Assembly (NCBI GenBank): GCA_012798695.1
Contig: JAAZMR010000128.1
Location: forward strand, 1-54,813
DNA length: 54,813 nucleotides
Direction of reading: 5' to 3'
DNA from: Bacillota bacterium
GTDB lineage: Bacteria > Bacillota > Limnochordia > DTU087
The position numbers and the translations under genes are program-made. Of this stretch, positions 17,481 to 26,412 are shown piece after piece (positions within the stretch are counted from its first letter, which is position 1; every line of letters starts with the position of its first letter). The notes below the pieces were generated by a model. The model had not been told where the DNA came from, searched no databases, and was given only the letters and a program-made list of their open reading frames with translations.

Positions 17481-19013
17481 ATGGGATACCTTCTAGGGTT
17501 GGACATCGGCACAACGCATCTGAAGGCGGGGATATTTACTGAGCAGGGCGAACCGGTAATAGTGAAGCTAGCAAGTACGCCCGTGCTTAACCTAGGTGCA
17601 GGCAGAGCTATCTACGATCCCGGTCAGTTATGGGTGAAGGTCTCTGGTTTGCTGAGAGAGGTAACGAGTCAATTGGAACCGGGGACCCAAATTCTATCTG
17701 TGGCTATTGCCAGTATGGGGGAAGCTGGGCTGCTGCTTGATACGGATGGCGAGCCTTTGACTCCCATCATAGCCTGGTTTGACTCCAGGGGCAAAGATGT
17801 GATCGATAAATGGGCCCATTGTTTTGGTGTGGAACGCACACTTTCTATAACGGGGTTGATTCCGGACTATATATACTCCCTCATGAAATTGCTGTGGCTC
17901 AACCAGCATGAACCGGAGTTGGTGTCCGGTGCACATAAATGGCTTTGTATGATGGATTATATAATATACAAGCTGACCGGTGAGTTTGCCACTGATTACT
18001 CCATCGCGTCACGGACAATGCTGTTTGATATCACCCTGAGAGCCTGGTCACCGGAAATTGCAGAGTTCGCCAACCTGGACATCGAGCTTTTGCCCAGAGC
18101 ATATCCAGGTGGAACAGTAGTGGGCCAGGTGACAGAAGTGGCTTCATACAGCACTGGCCTTGAGAAAGGAATACCGGTTTGTACGGGCGGTCATGATCAT
18201 ATTTGCGGGGCATTTGCGGTGGGAGTGTTTGAGCCAGGCAACGCCCTGGACTCATTGGGCACGGCCGAGAGTTTGGTCGCAGCCTATAAGGACATCCCTA
18301 CACTAAAACCACAGGTGGTCAAGGGTTTTGGTATAGGCTGTCATGTCGTCAGGAACGCATACTATCTGTTGGGGAGCATTAATGCTTCGGGACTCAGCGT
18401 GGATTGGTTCAAAGATGAGTTTGGCAGTATGCTGCAATCCTCAGCTGCAAAGAAAGGTGTAAGCATTTATGAGGTGCTTCTAGAAGAAGCGCGCCAATCT
18501 CCGCCTGGTACCAAAGGACTTATGTTTGTCCCACACATGCGGGGTGCGGGGCCCCCTAACCCAGATCCACATAGCCGAGGTGCTTTTGTGGGAATTAGGG
18601 ATTATCATGAGAGGAAAGATTTCTTACGGGCTATACTTGAGGGATTATCCTGCGAGTTTGCCCTCGCTTTGCGGGAATCTGAGGATGCCTTAGGGCTAGC
18701 CGTCTCTAAGATACAGGCTATTGGCGGGGGGACCAAGAATCAGCTTTGGATGGAGATCAAGGCTGCCATGCTAGACAAGCCTATTGAGATACCGGCGGTG
18801 CAGGAATCAACACTACTCGGCGCAGCACTTCTCGGGGGTTTGGGGGCCGGAGTATACCGTGATGCCCATGAGGCTCTTTCAGAGACATATCGAGTATTGC
18901 ATACTTATGAGCCGGAGCAAAGACTCGTGCGGCAATACGCAGACATTTACGAGGCATACTGCCAGATCATGCCACTGGTTCGGGAGATCAGCCATTTTGC
19001 TCCTGATGATTAG
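17481..19013 (+). CDS. FGGY-family carbohydrate kinase
   Basis: A 510-residue sugar kinase of the xylulokinase/gluconate kinase superfamily. The phosphate-1 motif LGLDIGTTHLKAGIF is at the N-terminus. DPGQLW and AWFDSRG match the sugar-side region, TGGHDHICGAFAVG the middle, and AIGGGTKNQLWMEI the C-terminal adenosine motif. It phosphorylates a sugar or polyol with ATP. The substrate cannot be assigned: it is clearly different from the glycerol kinase elsewhere in the window, and no isomerase or transporter adjoins it. ATG at 17481 follows AAGGGAG. It is followed by a strong stem-loop shared with the convergent coat genes. Confidence 0.85.
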   Translation: MGYLLGLDIGTTHLKAGIFTEQGEPVIVKLASTPVLNLGAGRAIYDPGQLWVKVSGLLREVTSQLEPGTQILSVAIASMGEAGLLLDTDGEPLTPIIAWFDSRGKDVIDKWAHCFGVERTLSITGLIPDYIYSLMKLLWLNQHEPELVSGAHKWLCMMDYIIYKLTGEFATDYSIASRTMLFDITLRAWSPEIAEFANLDIELLPRAYPGGTVVGQVTEVASYSTGLEKGIPVCTGGHDHICGAFAVGVFEPGNALDSLGTAESLVAAYKDIPTLKPQVVKGFGIGCHVVRNAYYLLGSINASGLSVDWFKDEFGSMLQSSAAKKGVSIYEVLLEEARQSPPGTKGLMFVPHMRGAGPPNPDPHSRGAFVGIRDYHERKDFLRAILEGLSCEFALALRESEDALGLAVSKIQAIGGGTKNQLWMEIKAAMLDKPIEIPAVQESTLLGAALLGGLGAGVYRDAHEALSETYRVLHTYEPEQRLVRQYADIYEAYCQIMPLVREISHFAPDD

Positions 19014-19032
19014 AACGTAGATGCACTTGACT

Positions 19033-19070
19033 AGGGGATGACGCTAGGTGCTTACGAGGCGCCATCCCCT
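19033..19070. terminator. Stem-loop between convergent sugar kinase and coat gene
   Basis: AGGGGATG (19033-19040) pairs with CATCCCCT (19063-19070), followed by TTTCC on the plus strand. It lies between convergent stops at 19013 and 19086, so it may serve both strands. The T tract is short. Confidence 0.5.
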
Positions 19071-19085
19071 TTCCAGTTTGAAGCC

Positions 19086-19433
19086 TTACTGCAAGGCGCC
19101 TTGGTAAGGGAACTGAGTCAAATAGTTGCTGAACTGCTGCTGAGATTGCTGCAGCTTCTGTCTGTCTACACCCTCCAATTTGTACCAGCCCCGCTGGAAC
19201 ATAGCGTTGAAGCTGTCCCGGGTTGCATTGTGGGTATCACAAAGGATGCTTTCTACATCGCTATGGAGGCTGGCATAGCTAGTTTCTCGGGCAAAGATAT
19301 TGAAATTGTCCGTCAAGTACTTTTCAGTAGCCAACACATCATTGAGGATATCACGGTCATTCATCTGTGGGCCTTTCACATTGGGCAGATTCCCGGATTG
19401 GGGATTCTGAATAACGTTTTTGTTGTGTGGCAC
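19086..19433 (-). CDS. CotF-like spore coat protein
   Basis: A 115-residue protein of the Coat_F family, with MNDRDILNDVLATEKYLTDNFNIFA marking the start of the four-helix, ferritin-like fold and a Gln-rich end (QQSQQQFSNYL). Proteins of this type are deposited in the spore coat. GTG at 19433 follows AGGAGGTAAG. It sits 16 bases behind another coat-like gene on the same strand, so both probably form a small sporulation operon. Evidence that the host makes endospores. Confidence 0.82.
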   Translation of the reverse strand: MPHNKNVIQNPQSGNLPNVKGPQMNDRDILNDVLATEKYLTDNFNIFARETSYASLHSDVESILCDTHNATRDSFNAMFQRGWYKLEGVDRQKLQQSQQQFSNYLTQFPYQGALQ

Positions 19434-19449
19434 AACCTTACCTCCTGTG

Positions 19450-19722
19450 TCACTGTGATAATGGCTGACTGGGCATGGCTTTTGCCGGGTCTAGGTGCCT
19501 GAGCAGTTTCTGATAATGGGTCTGATGCATTTTGCTCAGCCGATCACAAAGATCCCGAATTCCTTGCTCCTGTGCTACTTGGGCATACATCGCGAATTTC
19601 TTGGCAGCCAGCAGTTCCCAAGATAAAGCATCTTCGATATAGGATAGATCCTTAGTGGTGACGATCTCCGGTGGCTGCTGCATCACCCCACCGCTAATCT
19701 GTGTACCTGTCTGCAACTGCAC
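19450..19722 (-). CDS. Small coat-associated ferritin-like protein
   Basis: A 90-residue helical protein (LSYIEDALSWELLAAKKFAMYAQVAQ, then LCDRLSKMHQTHYQKLLRHL) with a Pro/Gln-rich end. The helix pattern resembles the short coat proteins that accompany CotF-type genes in spore formers. GTG at 19722 follows GGGAGG. First gene of the two-gene minus-strand coat operon. A mother-cell sigma factor (SigE or SigK) would be expected to drive it, but I could not fix a promoter with confidence in 19723-19800. Confidence 0.65.
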   Translation of the reverse strand: MQLQTGTQISGGVMQQPPEIVTTKDLSYIEDALSWELLAAKKFAMYAQVAQEQGIRDLCDRLSKMHQTHYQKLLRHLDPAKAMPSQPLSQ

Positions 19723-19914
19723 GACTATCTAACCTCCCTTCGCTTTACACAGATTAGTATTACCAGCCAGTAGCAAAATACACAATGCGCGCCGGGGGCT
19801 GCTTCAAACTACTTCTTCGCTGCGTTCGCCCCAGCTTAGGTAGACTTGAGGGGGTGCGTATTGTAGAATAGGCACAGATTAGAAAACATATACAATCGAA
19901 CTGGGGCTGGGGCC

Positions 19915-20334
19915 ATGATAACCAAAGAAACATGGATCAGGGGATGGAAAAACGGCATAGATGCCGTCTGGGAACTGGCGAAAGTGGTCATACCTCTCAC
20001 TGTGGTGATAGCAATCCTGAAAGAGGTGGGGTGGTTGGGTTGGCTGGCCAACCGGATGGAGCCATTGATGTCAGTGTTGGGGTTACCAGGTGAAGCAGCT
20101 CTGGCGATTGTCATCGGCTACTTCGTCAATATCTACAGTGCCATTGCTGTGATTTTGGCCATAGACCTAACGGTTAGGCAGGTGACGATTGTCGCGGTCA
20201 TGATCTCCATCTGTCACGGAATTTTCCTGGAAAGCGCCATTACTAGCAAAACCGGTGTCAAGGCTTGGCCGCTGGCCTTGATGCGGATGGGGGTTTCCAT
20301 CTTAGCAGGTTTGGGTATCAACTGGTTCTTCTAG
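19915..20334 (+). CDS. Gate-domain (nucleoside recognition) membrane protein A
   Basis: A 139-residue protein with about four hydrophobic segments. It matches the Gate/nucleoside-recognition domain (PF07670) with WELAKVVIPLTVVIAIL and GYFVNIYSAIAVI. It resembles one half of the SpmA/SpmB or YjiH type of protein. It is followed 32 bases later by a second Gate-domain gene, and such pairs usually work together. In Bacillus, SpmA and SpmB help dehydrate the spore core. Here the neighbouring coat genes fit a spore role, but transport of an unknown solute is equally possible. ATG at 19915 has only a weak GGGGCTGGGG ribosome site. Confidence 0.75.
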   Translation: MITKETWIRGWKNGIDAVWELAKVVIPLTVVIAILKEVGWLGWLANRMEPLMSVLGLPGEAALAIVIGYFVNIYSAIAVILAIDLTVRQVTIVAVMISICHGIFLESAITSKTGVKAWPLALMRMGVSILAGLGINWFF

Positions 20335-20366
20335 GTAGACAAGATCATACACGAGGAGTGAGAAGT

Positions 20367-20852
20367 ATGGACATTGCTCTCATCCAGGTAACCTTAGATG
20401 GGTTGAAGTCAGGCCTCTTAGGTGTGAAGAATATCGCCGTCATCGTACTGCCTTTGATGGTTTGCATAGAACTAGCGAAAGACAGTGGTTTGATGGAGCG
20501 GGTTACCAGCAAATTTCAACCACTGGCGGGGTTTCTGCAGATTTCCAAGGAAGCAGTGCTGCCCTTGGTAGTCGGATTGAGCATCGGACTTTCCTATGGT
20601 TCTGGGGTGATTATCAGTGCCGCTAAGGAAGGCAACCTGTCACTGAAGGACCGCTATGCTATAGCGATTTTCCTATCTATATGCCATTCGCTGTTTGAGG
20701 ATACATTGATTCTGGTCGCAGTGGGGGCGAGCCTGCCGTGGTTGCTGGGGAGCCGTCTTGTACTGGCTGCTGTGGCTACTGTTTTTGCCACTAGGGTGCT
20801 GTTGACAAGTAGTGCAGCTCAGCAAGTTCCCTCATCCGTAACACCTGATTGA
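20367..20852 (+). CDS. Gate-domain (nucleoside recognition) membrane protein B
   Basis: A 161-residue partner of the previous gene, also of the Gate type, with KNIAVIVLPLMVCIELAKDSG, the polar GLSIGLSYGSGVIISAA stretch and SICHSLFEDTLIL. ATG at 20367 follows GAGGAG, and the longer upstream frame is rejected for that reason. Both proteins share the motif S-I-C-H (SICHGIFLES and SICHSLFEDT), so they are distant paralogues forming two halves of one membrane unit. Confidence 0.75.
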   Translation: MDIALIQVTLDGLKSGLLGVKNIAVIVLPLMVCIELAKDSGLMERVTSKFQPLAGFLQISKEAVLPLVVGLSIGLSYGSGVIISAAKEGNLSLKDRYAIAIFLSICHSLFEDTLILVAVGASLPWLLGSRLVLAAVATVFATRVLLTSSAAQQVPSSVTPD

Positions 20853-20899
20853 ATGGCGCTGTATGAAGAAAACAGAGCTCTGGTGCCCGGGGAGGAACA

Positions 20900-20992
20900 A
20901 TGCTTACGGGAAAGAACTTGTATACCAGGATAACTAGGCAAGTGGAGCAGAATGCCCAGGCCTGGGTCGCAGATCAGATGATCAGCAGCTGA
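20900..20992 (+). CDS. Possible 30-residue small protein
   Basis: ATG at 20900 follows a good GGGGAGG (20889-20896 region). The frame is open for 30 codons and ends in TGA at 20990-20992, 22 bases before the beta-mannosidase start. The product is an amphipathic, Gln-rich helix-like peptide (YTRITRQVEQNAQAWVADQ) with no hydrophobic segment. It could be a leader peptide or small protein; chance is possible at this length. No family recognised. Confidence 0.35.
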   Translation: MLTGKNLYTRITRQVEQNAQAWVADQMISS

Positions 20993-21014
20993 GTAAAGAC
21001 GGGAGGCAGAACCT

Positions 21015-23465
21015 ATGCAGCGACTGGATTTAGCTGGTGTTTGGCAACTAGCTCAATTGGGAAGTGATGAGACCATACCGGCTCAGGTGCCTGGGGATAC
21101 CCACAGTGCTCTTTTGGAGGCCGGCAAGATCCCGGATCCCTACTGGGGCAAGAATGAGCTGGCAGTACAGTGGGTGGGTCGGGAAGACTGGGTATGGTCC
21201 CGCAGCTTTGCTATCGATGAGAAATTCTTGAAGGAAAAGTCAATATTCCTCAATTGTGATCGTTTGGATACCATTACCGATATCTACATTAACGATCAGT
21301 ATGTAGCCTCAACAGATAATATGTTTCGTCGCTATCGTTTGGAAGTGAAGAAATTCCTACATCCGGGTGATAATGAACTAAAGATTATCTTTCATCCCGC
21401 TGAGCGAGTAGCCCGGGAGCGCAGCAAGAACCTACCCTATGAGATTCCTCATAGTCAGTATCCGATTCAATCACCTCACGTAAATTTGGTTCGCAAACCA
21501 GCCTGTCACGGAGGATGGGATTGGGGCTGTTGCTTGATGGTCTCTGGTATCTATGGGGACATATACTTGGGTGCTGTCTCTGTAGGCCGCATCGAGTACG
21601 TATATACGACTCAAACCCATGAGGCCGAGGGCTGCAGAGTGGAAATCACGGCTGAGGTCATGTCGCCCAATGGTGGGGAAACGGAACTACAGGTGACCTT
21701 AGGTGATATCTCCAATACCCAGCCCGTACTTCTCCAGCCCGGTCTGAATACCTTATCAACCGAGATCCTTGTAGAAAACCCCCAGCTCTGGTGGCCCAAT
21801 GGTCATGGTAAACAGCCTCTTTATGATCTGATGGTGCGCATCGCCGGAGACGAAGTGAAAAAGCGTTTGGGACTGCGGCAGCTTGAAATTATCACCGAGG
21901 AAGATGATATCGGGTTATCTTTTAAAGTCAGGGTCAATGGGGTTGACATTTTCTGTAAAGGGGCTAACTGGATCCCAGCTGATGCTCTGCCTCAGCGACA
22001 GACCCGAGAGCGGTTAGATGATCTATTAGCCAGTGCGGCGGCAGCCCATATGAACATGATCCGGGTCTGGGGTGGTGGCCAGTACGAGACGTATGACTTC
22101 TATGATTTATGTGATGAAAAGGGTATCTTGATCTGGCAGGATTTTATGTTTTCCTGTGCTTTATATCCAGCCACCAAAGACTTCCTAGCCGATATTAAGA
22201 AAGAGATTACCCATCAGGTGAAACGTCTGCGAGATCATGCGTGTATTGCCCTTTGGTGTGGCAATAACGAATGCCTGGGGGCTCTCAACTGGTTTGATGT
22301 ATCCCGCCGTAACCGTGATCGTTACCTGGTGGATTATGACCGTCTCTATGAAGGGACCATTGGGCATGCAGTCGATGCCGCGGATCCCACCCGGCTCTAC
22401 TGGCCCAGTTCACCCTGTGGTGGTAGGGGAGACTACTCTGATTGCTGGCATGACGACTCGCGAGGTGATATGCATTACTGGACAGTATGGCACGAGAACG
22501 CATCGATTGACGCCTATTTTGGTGTGACCCCACGTTTTTGCTCAGAATTTGGCTATCAATCCTTTCCATCAATAGATACCATATCGACCTATGCTCCCAA
22601 ATCTCAGTTCAATGCTACTGCACCCATTATGGAACACCATCAAAGACATCCTGGCGGCAATTCGAAAATTACTGAGATGATAACTCGCTATTTCCGGATA
22701 CCGGAGGGCTTTGCCAACTTCGTATTCCTCAGTCAGGTTCAGCAAGGCCTAGCCATAAAATCCGGGGTGGAATTTTGGAGACATCTGCAGCCAACTTGTA
22801 TGGGTACTCTCTACTGGCAGCTGAATGATGTCTGGCCGGTTTGCTCGTGGTCGTCTTTGGAGTATAGTGGTAAATGGAAGTGTCTGCATTACATGGCCAA
22901 GAGATTCTATGCCCCGGTGATGGTAACCGCCTTTCAGAATCAGGAGGATGAACTGGAGATCTGGGTGGTCAATGATCGACACCAAGCCGAGGAAGTAGCG
23001 GTGACTATGCAGGTGCTGGATTTTGGTGGTCATACGAGGCGCTCCGAGAAGTATTGCAAGGCAGTTCCGGCAGGAGGAGCTAAGCTGATGGCCAAATATC
23101 CGGTAGCTGAACTTGCTCCTTTGCCCAATGAGGTATTCCTCTACCTCGAACTGGAAGGTACAGACATCTATCACTGGAATGATCATTTCTTCACAGAGTA
23201 CAAAAGATGCCACTTGCCTGAAGTCAACTTCGAGCATACTATTGAAGAAGTGAACGGTTGTTTCCGAGTGAAAGTCACCAGTGATCAGCCTGCCTTTTTC
23301 TTGACATTGAATGTTCGAGGGATCCAAGGTGAGTTCGATGATAACTGTATTACCCTGTTGCCGGGGAAATCTAAGACACTCATATTTAGGCCCAAGCAAA
23401 GCACTACATCGGTTGAATTGGCAGACTCCCTGGAAATACAGCATCTGCGGGATACGTATCGCTAA
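21015..23465 (+). CDS. Beta-mannosidase, GH2 family
   Basis: An 816-residue enzyme that removes terminal beta-D-mannose from manno-oligosaccharides. Order: jelly-roll sugar-binding domain (about 1-180; LAGVWQLAQLG, VPGDTHSALLEAG, HGGWDWG), Ig-like sandwich, TIM barrel (about 290-600) and C-terminal Ig-like domains. Catalytic acid/base is Glu419 in WCGNNE and the nucleophile Glu511 in CSEFGYQSFP, both as in family 2 mannosidases. No signal peptide, so it is cytoplasmic and would act on imported beta-mannosides. ATG at 21015 follows GGGAGG. No sugar transporter lies next to it. Confidence 0.93.
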   Translation: MQRLDLAGVWQLAQLGSDETIPAQVPGDTHSALLEAGKIPDPYWGKNELAVQWVGREDWVWSRSFAIDEKFLKEKSIFLNCDRLDTITDIYINDQYVASTDNMFRRYRLEVKKFLHPGDNELKIIFHPAERVARERSKNLPYEIPHSQYPIQSPHVNLVRKPACHGGWDWGCCLMVSGIYGDIYLGAVSVGRIEYVYTTQTHEAEGCRVEITAEVMSPNGGETELQVTLGDISNTQPVLLQPGLNTLSTEILVENPQLWWPNGHGKQPLYDLMVRIAGDEVKKRLGLRQLEIITEEDDIGLSFKVRVNGVDIFCKGANWIPADALPQRQTRERLDDLLASAAAAHMNMIRVWGGGQYETYDFYDLCDEKGILIWQDFMFSCALYPATKDFLADIKKEITHQVKRLRDHACIALWCGNNECLGALNWFDVSRRNRDRYLVDYDRLYEGTIGHAVDAADPTRLYWPSSPCGGRGDYSDCWHDDSRGDMHYWTVWHENASIDAYFGVTPRFCSEFGYQSFPSIDTISTYAPKSQFNATAPIMEHHQRHPGGNSKITEMITRYFRIPEGFANFVFLSQVQQGLAIKSGVEFWRHLQPTCMGTLYWQLNDVWPVCSWSSLEYSGKWKCLHYMAKRFYAPVMVTAFQNQEDELEIWVVNDRHQAEEVAVTMQVLDFGGHTRRSEKYCKAVPAGGAKLMAKYPVAELAPLPNEVFLYLELEGTDIYHWNDHFFTEYKRCHLPEVNFEHTIEEVNGCFRVKVTSDQPAFFLTLNVRGIQGEFDDNCITLLPGKSKTLIFRPKQSTTSVELADSLEIQHLRDTYR

Positions 23466-23521
23466 CCTAGTGCATGATGGGAAAGACAGAAAGCCCAGAT
23501 AACTGGAGGAGGGTGGATGAT

Positions 23522-24217
23522 ATGTCCCAAAAGACCATCAAGTTTCTCTTGAGCATGGTGATTGTCAGTTTAGTGATGGGAGCGCCCGCGGCCACAGCCG
23601 CATCGCCGGATACTCTCATTGGTGAGAGTATCACGACATTGCGGGAAATGGCCGATGAACCCGATGCTAAGACCATGGCCAATTGGATGCAGAAGGCCAG
23701 AGGTGTGGCCATCTTTCCCTCGGTTGTGAAAGCCGGTGTTTTCCTAGGGGGCAAGTATGGCGAAGGTTTGGTCATTCAGCGAGATCCCCGTACAGGTAGT
23801 TGGTATGGCCCAAACTTCATCAGCATCAAGGGAGTTTCCTATGGTTTACAGTTTGGAGTGCAATCTACAGCCCTCATCTTAGTGATCAATAACGAAGAGG
23901 GCATGGAGAGCTTTCGGGGATCGCAGAAATTTACATTAGGTGGAGATATTGGCATAGCTGCCGGCCCAGTCGGCCGTCAAGCCGGTGCTAGCACTGATGT
24001 AGAGCTGAAATCAGCGATCTATAGTTACTCTATCAGCAAAGGGTTTTTCGCTGGGCTTTCCTTGGAAGGAGCCATCATTGAGGCAGTTGATGGTACTAAC
24101 CGGGAGTATTGGGGTAAAGCAATGTATCCCCAGGAAATTCTGGATACCAAGGCTAGCGACTCTCGGGTAAGGCTCCTGCTCAAGGAACTGGACGATCTTA
24201 TGAAGAAGGCTGGTTAG
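23522..24217 (+). CDS. Secreted SYLF-domain (Ysc84-like) lipid-binding protein
   Basis: A 231-residue protein with a signal peptide (FLLSMVIVSLVMGAPAATA, cleavage about residue 26). The remainder is a SYLF domain: TLREMADEPDAKTMANWMQKARGVAIFPSV, GLVIQRD, WYGPNFISI and the Gly-rich core GGDIGIAAGPVGRQAGA. Eukaryotic members bind phosphoinositides; bacterial secreted ones are poorly known and may touch membranes in the periplasm. ATG at 23522 follows GGAGGAGGG, and the upstream ATG at 23474 is rejected. Such a secreted protein fits a diderm envelope, though it is not proof. Confidence 0.82.
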   Translation: MSQKTIKFLLSMVIVSLVMGAPAATAASPDTLIGESITTLREMADEPDAKTMANWMQKARGVAIFPSVVKAGVFLGGKYGEGLVIQRDPRTGSWYGPNFISIKGVSYGLQFGVQSTALILVINNEEGMESFRGSQKFTLGGDIGIAAGPVGRQAGASTDVELKSAIYSYSISKGFFAGLSLEGAIIEAVDGTNREYWGKAMYPQEILDTKASDSRVRLLLKELDDLMKKAG

Positions 24218-24273
24218 TTTGGCTTTGGCGTATCTGTGTACTCGTTTTGAGCATTGCCGCACTAACGATCAGT

Positions 24274-24294
24274 GGGCCTGGGTGAGCCAGGCCC
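24274..24294. terminator. Stem-loop between convergent SYLF and HAD genes
   Basis: GGGCCTGG (24274-24281) pairs with CCAGGCCC (24287-24294) around loop GTGAG. It separates the convergent stops at 24217 and 24302. No T tract follows on either strand, so termination may be weak. Confidence 0.45.
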
Positions 24295-24301
24295 CAACAA
24301 A

Positions 24302-25111
24302 TCAAGCAGGGGGCCGGATGAGACCCAGTTCGAGCAGCGCATGGTAAATACCGTCCTCATTGTTGCTTTTGGTCACCAGGTCGGCAACGGCCAACACCTC
24401 GGGCATGGCATTGCCCATCGCTACGCCCACACCGGCCATGCTCACGATCCCCATATCATTCTCTCCATCACCAAAAGCGATTATATTCGTATGAGGTATC
24501 TTGAGTATCTTGGCGACCTGCTCTAGGGCATGAGCTTTTGACACTTCTTTGATGACGATCTCACAATAATTGGGTTTAGATAGGCTGATGTTTAGGGGCA
24601 GACTCCTGGAGTCGGCCCACTCCCGGTAAGAAGCAATATCTTCAGCATCACCCATCAATAATACCTTGTGGGCATTTGGTATTGAGTCAGCCAATAGATC
24701 TTCCACCATCTCTGGCTGAAACTCGACGATGGCTGCTTCCTGATCATACCAGCTGCTGGCTGTTTCTACATACCAATGCCAACCGGCCATGATGTTGGCA
24801 TGGAGATGTCGTCTCCGGGCCTCCTTGATGATTTCCTCCACAGCTTGCCGATCCATAGGCATTTCCCAAACAATCTGGTTATTGCTGATGATCATGGCCC
24901 CATTCAGGGCTATGGATATGGCGTGCTCAATCTCCAAATCCGTGGCGATCTGTGCAACACTCCTTGGGGGCCTGGCCGTGGCCAATAGAACATGATGGCC
25001 ATCTTGCACCAGCTGCTGCAGCGCTGCTTTAGTCGAAGCCAATATGGAATGGGTACTTGTTAGTAGTGTACCATCCACGTCAAAAGCCACCAACTTAGGC
25101 TGCATCGGCAT
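24302..25111 (-). CDS. Cof-type HAD-IIB hydrolase
   Basis: A 269-residue phosphatase. Motif I is AFDVDGTLLTS, with two catalytic Asp. Motif II is LLATARPP, and motif IV is IAFGDGENDMGIVSMAG. The cap region between about residues 85 and 190 is of the IIB type. Such enzymes dephosphorylate sugar phosphates, flavin nucleotides or other small phosphates; the substrate cannot be fixed. ATG at 25111 follows GGGAGGT by ten bases; 11 further upstream codons are probably not translated. Confidence 0.9.
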   Translation of the reverse strand: MPMQPKLVAFDVDGTLLTSTHSILASTKAALQQLVQDGHHVLLATARPPRSVAQIATDLEIEHAISIALNGAMIISNNQIVWEMPMDRQAVEEIIKEARRRHLHANIMAGWHWYVETASSWYDQEAAIVEFQPEMVEDLLADSIPNAHKVLLMGDAEDIASYREWADSRSLPLNISLSKPNYCEIVIKEVSKAHALEQVAKILKIPHTNIIAFGDGENDMGIVSMAGVGVAMGNAMPEVLAVADLVTKSNNEDGIYHALLELGLIRPPA

Positions 25112-25385
25112 ATCAGGTGATACCTCCCTTCTTTGCGAACACAATACTGTTTTGTTTTTCTTGGGAAAGCCCTAATGATCCTGCCCACCTGCAAAAAGTA
25201 TGATGTGAGAAAGGAGTACTGCTTTTCACTACCTTGGGGGCCTAGTACCATGGAACCATATGTCTGGCATGGTCATAGTGTAATAGCGAAAGTTTGGCGA
25301 GGGGAAGATTGCTGCTCATGGGAGCTTTCTGGGCCTTTCCCGAAGGGAGCAAAGCCTGCATGCCTATCCAAGGGGTGATATGTAG

Positions 25386-25625
25386 ATGAAGGAGGAGACT
25401 TGTTCACTAAAAGATCTGCCCATTGGTAGGCAAGGAGTGGTCATGGAGATCCGGGTCACTGGGAATACCAGACGGCGCTTGCTAGATTTGGGGCTAGTGC
25501 CTGGTACGGTGGTGGAAGCGATTCGCCGCAGCCCTATGGGTGATCCGACGGCATACTGGATTAGGGGTGCAGTGGTTGCCCTGAGGAAAGAAGACGGAGA
25601 TGTGATTGTAGTTAGAACCATATAA
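25386..25625 (+). CDS. feoA: FeoA, ferrous iron transport accessory protein
   Basis: A 79-residue SH3-like protein. LKDLPIGRQGVVMEI, RRRLLDLGLVPGTVVE and the final GAVVALRKED are typical of FeoA. It is a small cytoplasmic partner of the ferrous-iron permease FeoB. ATG at 25386 follows GGTGATATGTAG, which is a poor ribosome site. Its stop overlaps the earliest feoB ATG by one base, so the genes form one operon. Confidence 0.93.
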   Translation: MKEETCSLKDLPIGRQGVVMEIRVTGNTRRRLLDLGLVPGTVVEAIRRSPMGDPTAYWIRGAVVALRKEDGDVIVVRTI

Positions 25626-25648
25626 TGCATAGGGCAAGGAGGGGAGAG

Positions 25649-26410
25649 ATGGGTACTGCCTACCATCCTGCCAGCTCAAGAGTTACTAGGGAAGACTTTG
25701 TGCCTGCCCACATAGATGCCGATTACGTTGCGGCTTTGGCAGGAAATCCGAATACCGGGAAGAGTACTGTGTTTAATGCCCTGACAGGTTTGAAGCAGCA
25801 TACCGGCAATTGGCCGGGAAAGACTGTATCACAGGCTAGGGGTTATTATCGGCACCAAGGGAGGAACATAGTTTTAGTAGATCTGCCAGGGACTTACTCG
25901 CTGCTGGCTAGTTCTCCAGAAGAAGAGGTGGCCCGGGATTTTATCTGTTTTGCCCAGCCGGATGTCACAGTAGTAATCGTTGATACTACATGCCTGGAAA
26001 GAAACCTCAATTTGGTATTACAGGTGTTGGAGATCACCCCTAAGGTGATTGTCTGCCTTAATCTAATAGATGAAGCCGAGCGCAAAGGCTTAAATATCGA
26101 TGTTGGGCAATTATCCCACAAGCTAGGGGTTCCCGTAGTGCCGACTGCTGCTCGAAGCGGTAGAGGAATGACATTGCTGAAAGACTGGATTAGTGCCATC
26201 GCCTCTGGTGAATCGTCTACTCAACCGAGGCCAGTACAGTATTGCGAGCCTCTGGAACGCGCCGTCGAACGGCTGGAGAGATATCTCCAGCACGTATATA
26301 CAAATGGCCTCAGCAAGCGTTGGGTGGCTTTACGGCTTTTGGAGGGCGACAGTGCTGCCATTGCAGCTATTCGTCATTACAGTTTGGCTGGTGGCAAGCA
26401 GGGGGGGTAA
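25649..26410 (+). CDS. feoB: FeoB N-terminal part: GTPase domain
   Basis: A 253-residue G domain of the ferrous-iron transporter. G1 is GNPNTGKS, G3 is DLPGTYSL, and NLIDEAE stands in place of the usual NxxD. The switch region includes HTGNWPGKTV, and the C-terminal guanine dissociation inhibitor-like helices follow. ATG at 25649 follows AAGGAGGGGAG; an earlier ATG at 25625 is possible. The frame stops at TAA 26408-26410 directly after a run of seven G (26401-26407). The permease part continues at once in the -1 frame. An eighth G would join both into one normal protein of about 723 residues. So this is a frameshifted gene, a natural split, a programmed shift, or a homopolymer sequencing error. 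Confidence 0.88.
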   Translation: MGTAYHPASSRVTREDFVPAHIDADYVAALAGNPNTGKSTVFNALTGLKQHTGNWPGKTVSQARGYYRHQGRNIVLVDLPGTYSLLASSPEEEVARDFICFAQPDVTVVIVDTTCLERNLNLVLQVLEITPKVIVCLNLIDEAERKGLNIDVGQLSHKLGVPVVPTAARSGRGMTLLKDWISAIASGESSTQPRPVQYCEPLERAVERLERYLQHVYTNGLSKRWVALRLLEGDSAAIAAIRHYSLAGGKQGG

Positions 26411-26412
26411 TA

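Noticed and set aside
25133-25378. 81-codon ORF before feoA
   Set aside because: No ribosome site, odd composition, and it overlaps the leader of feoA.
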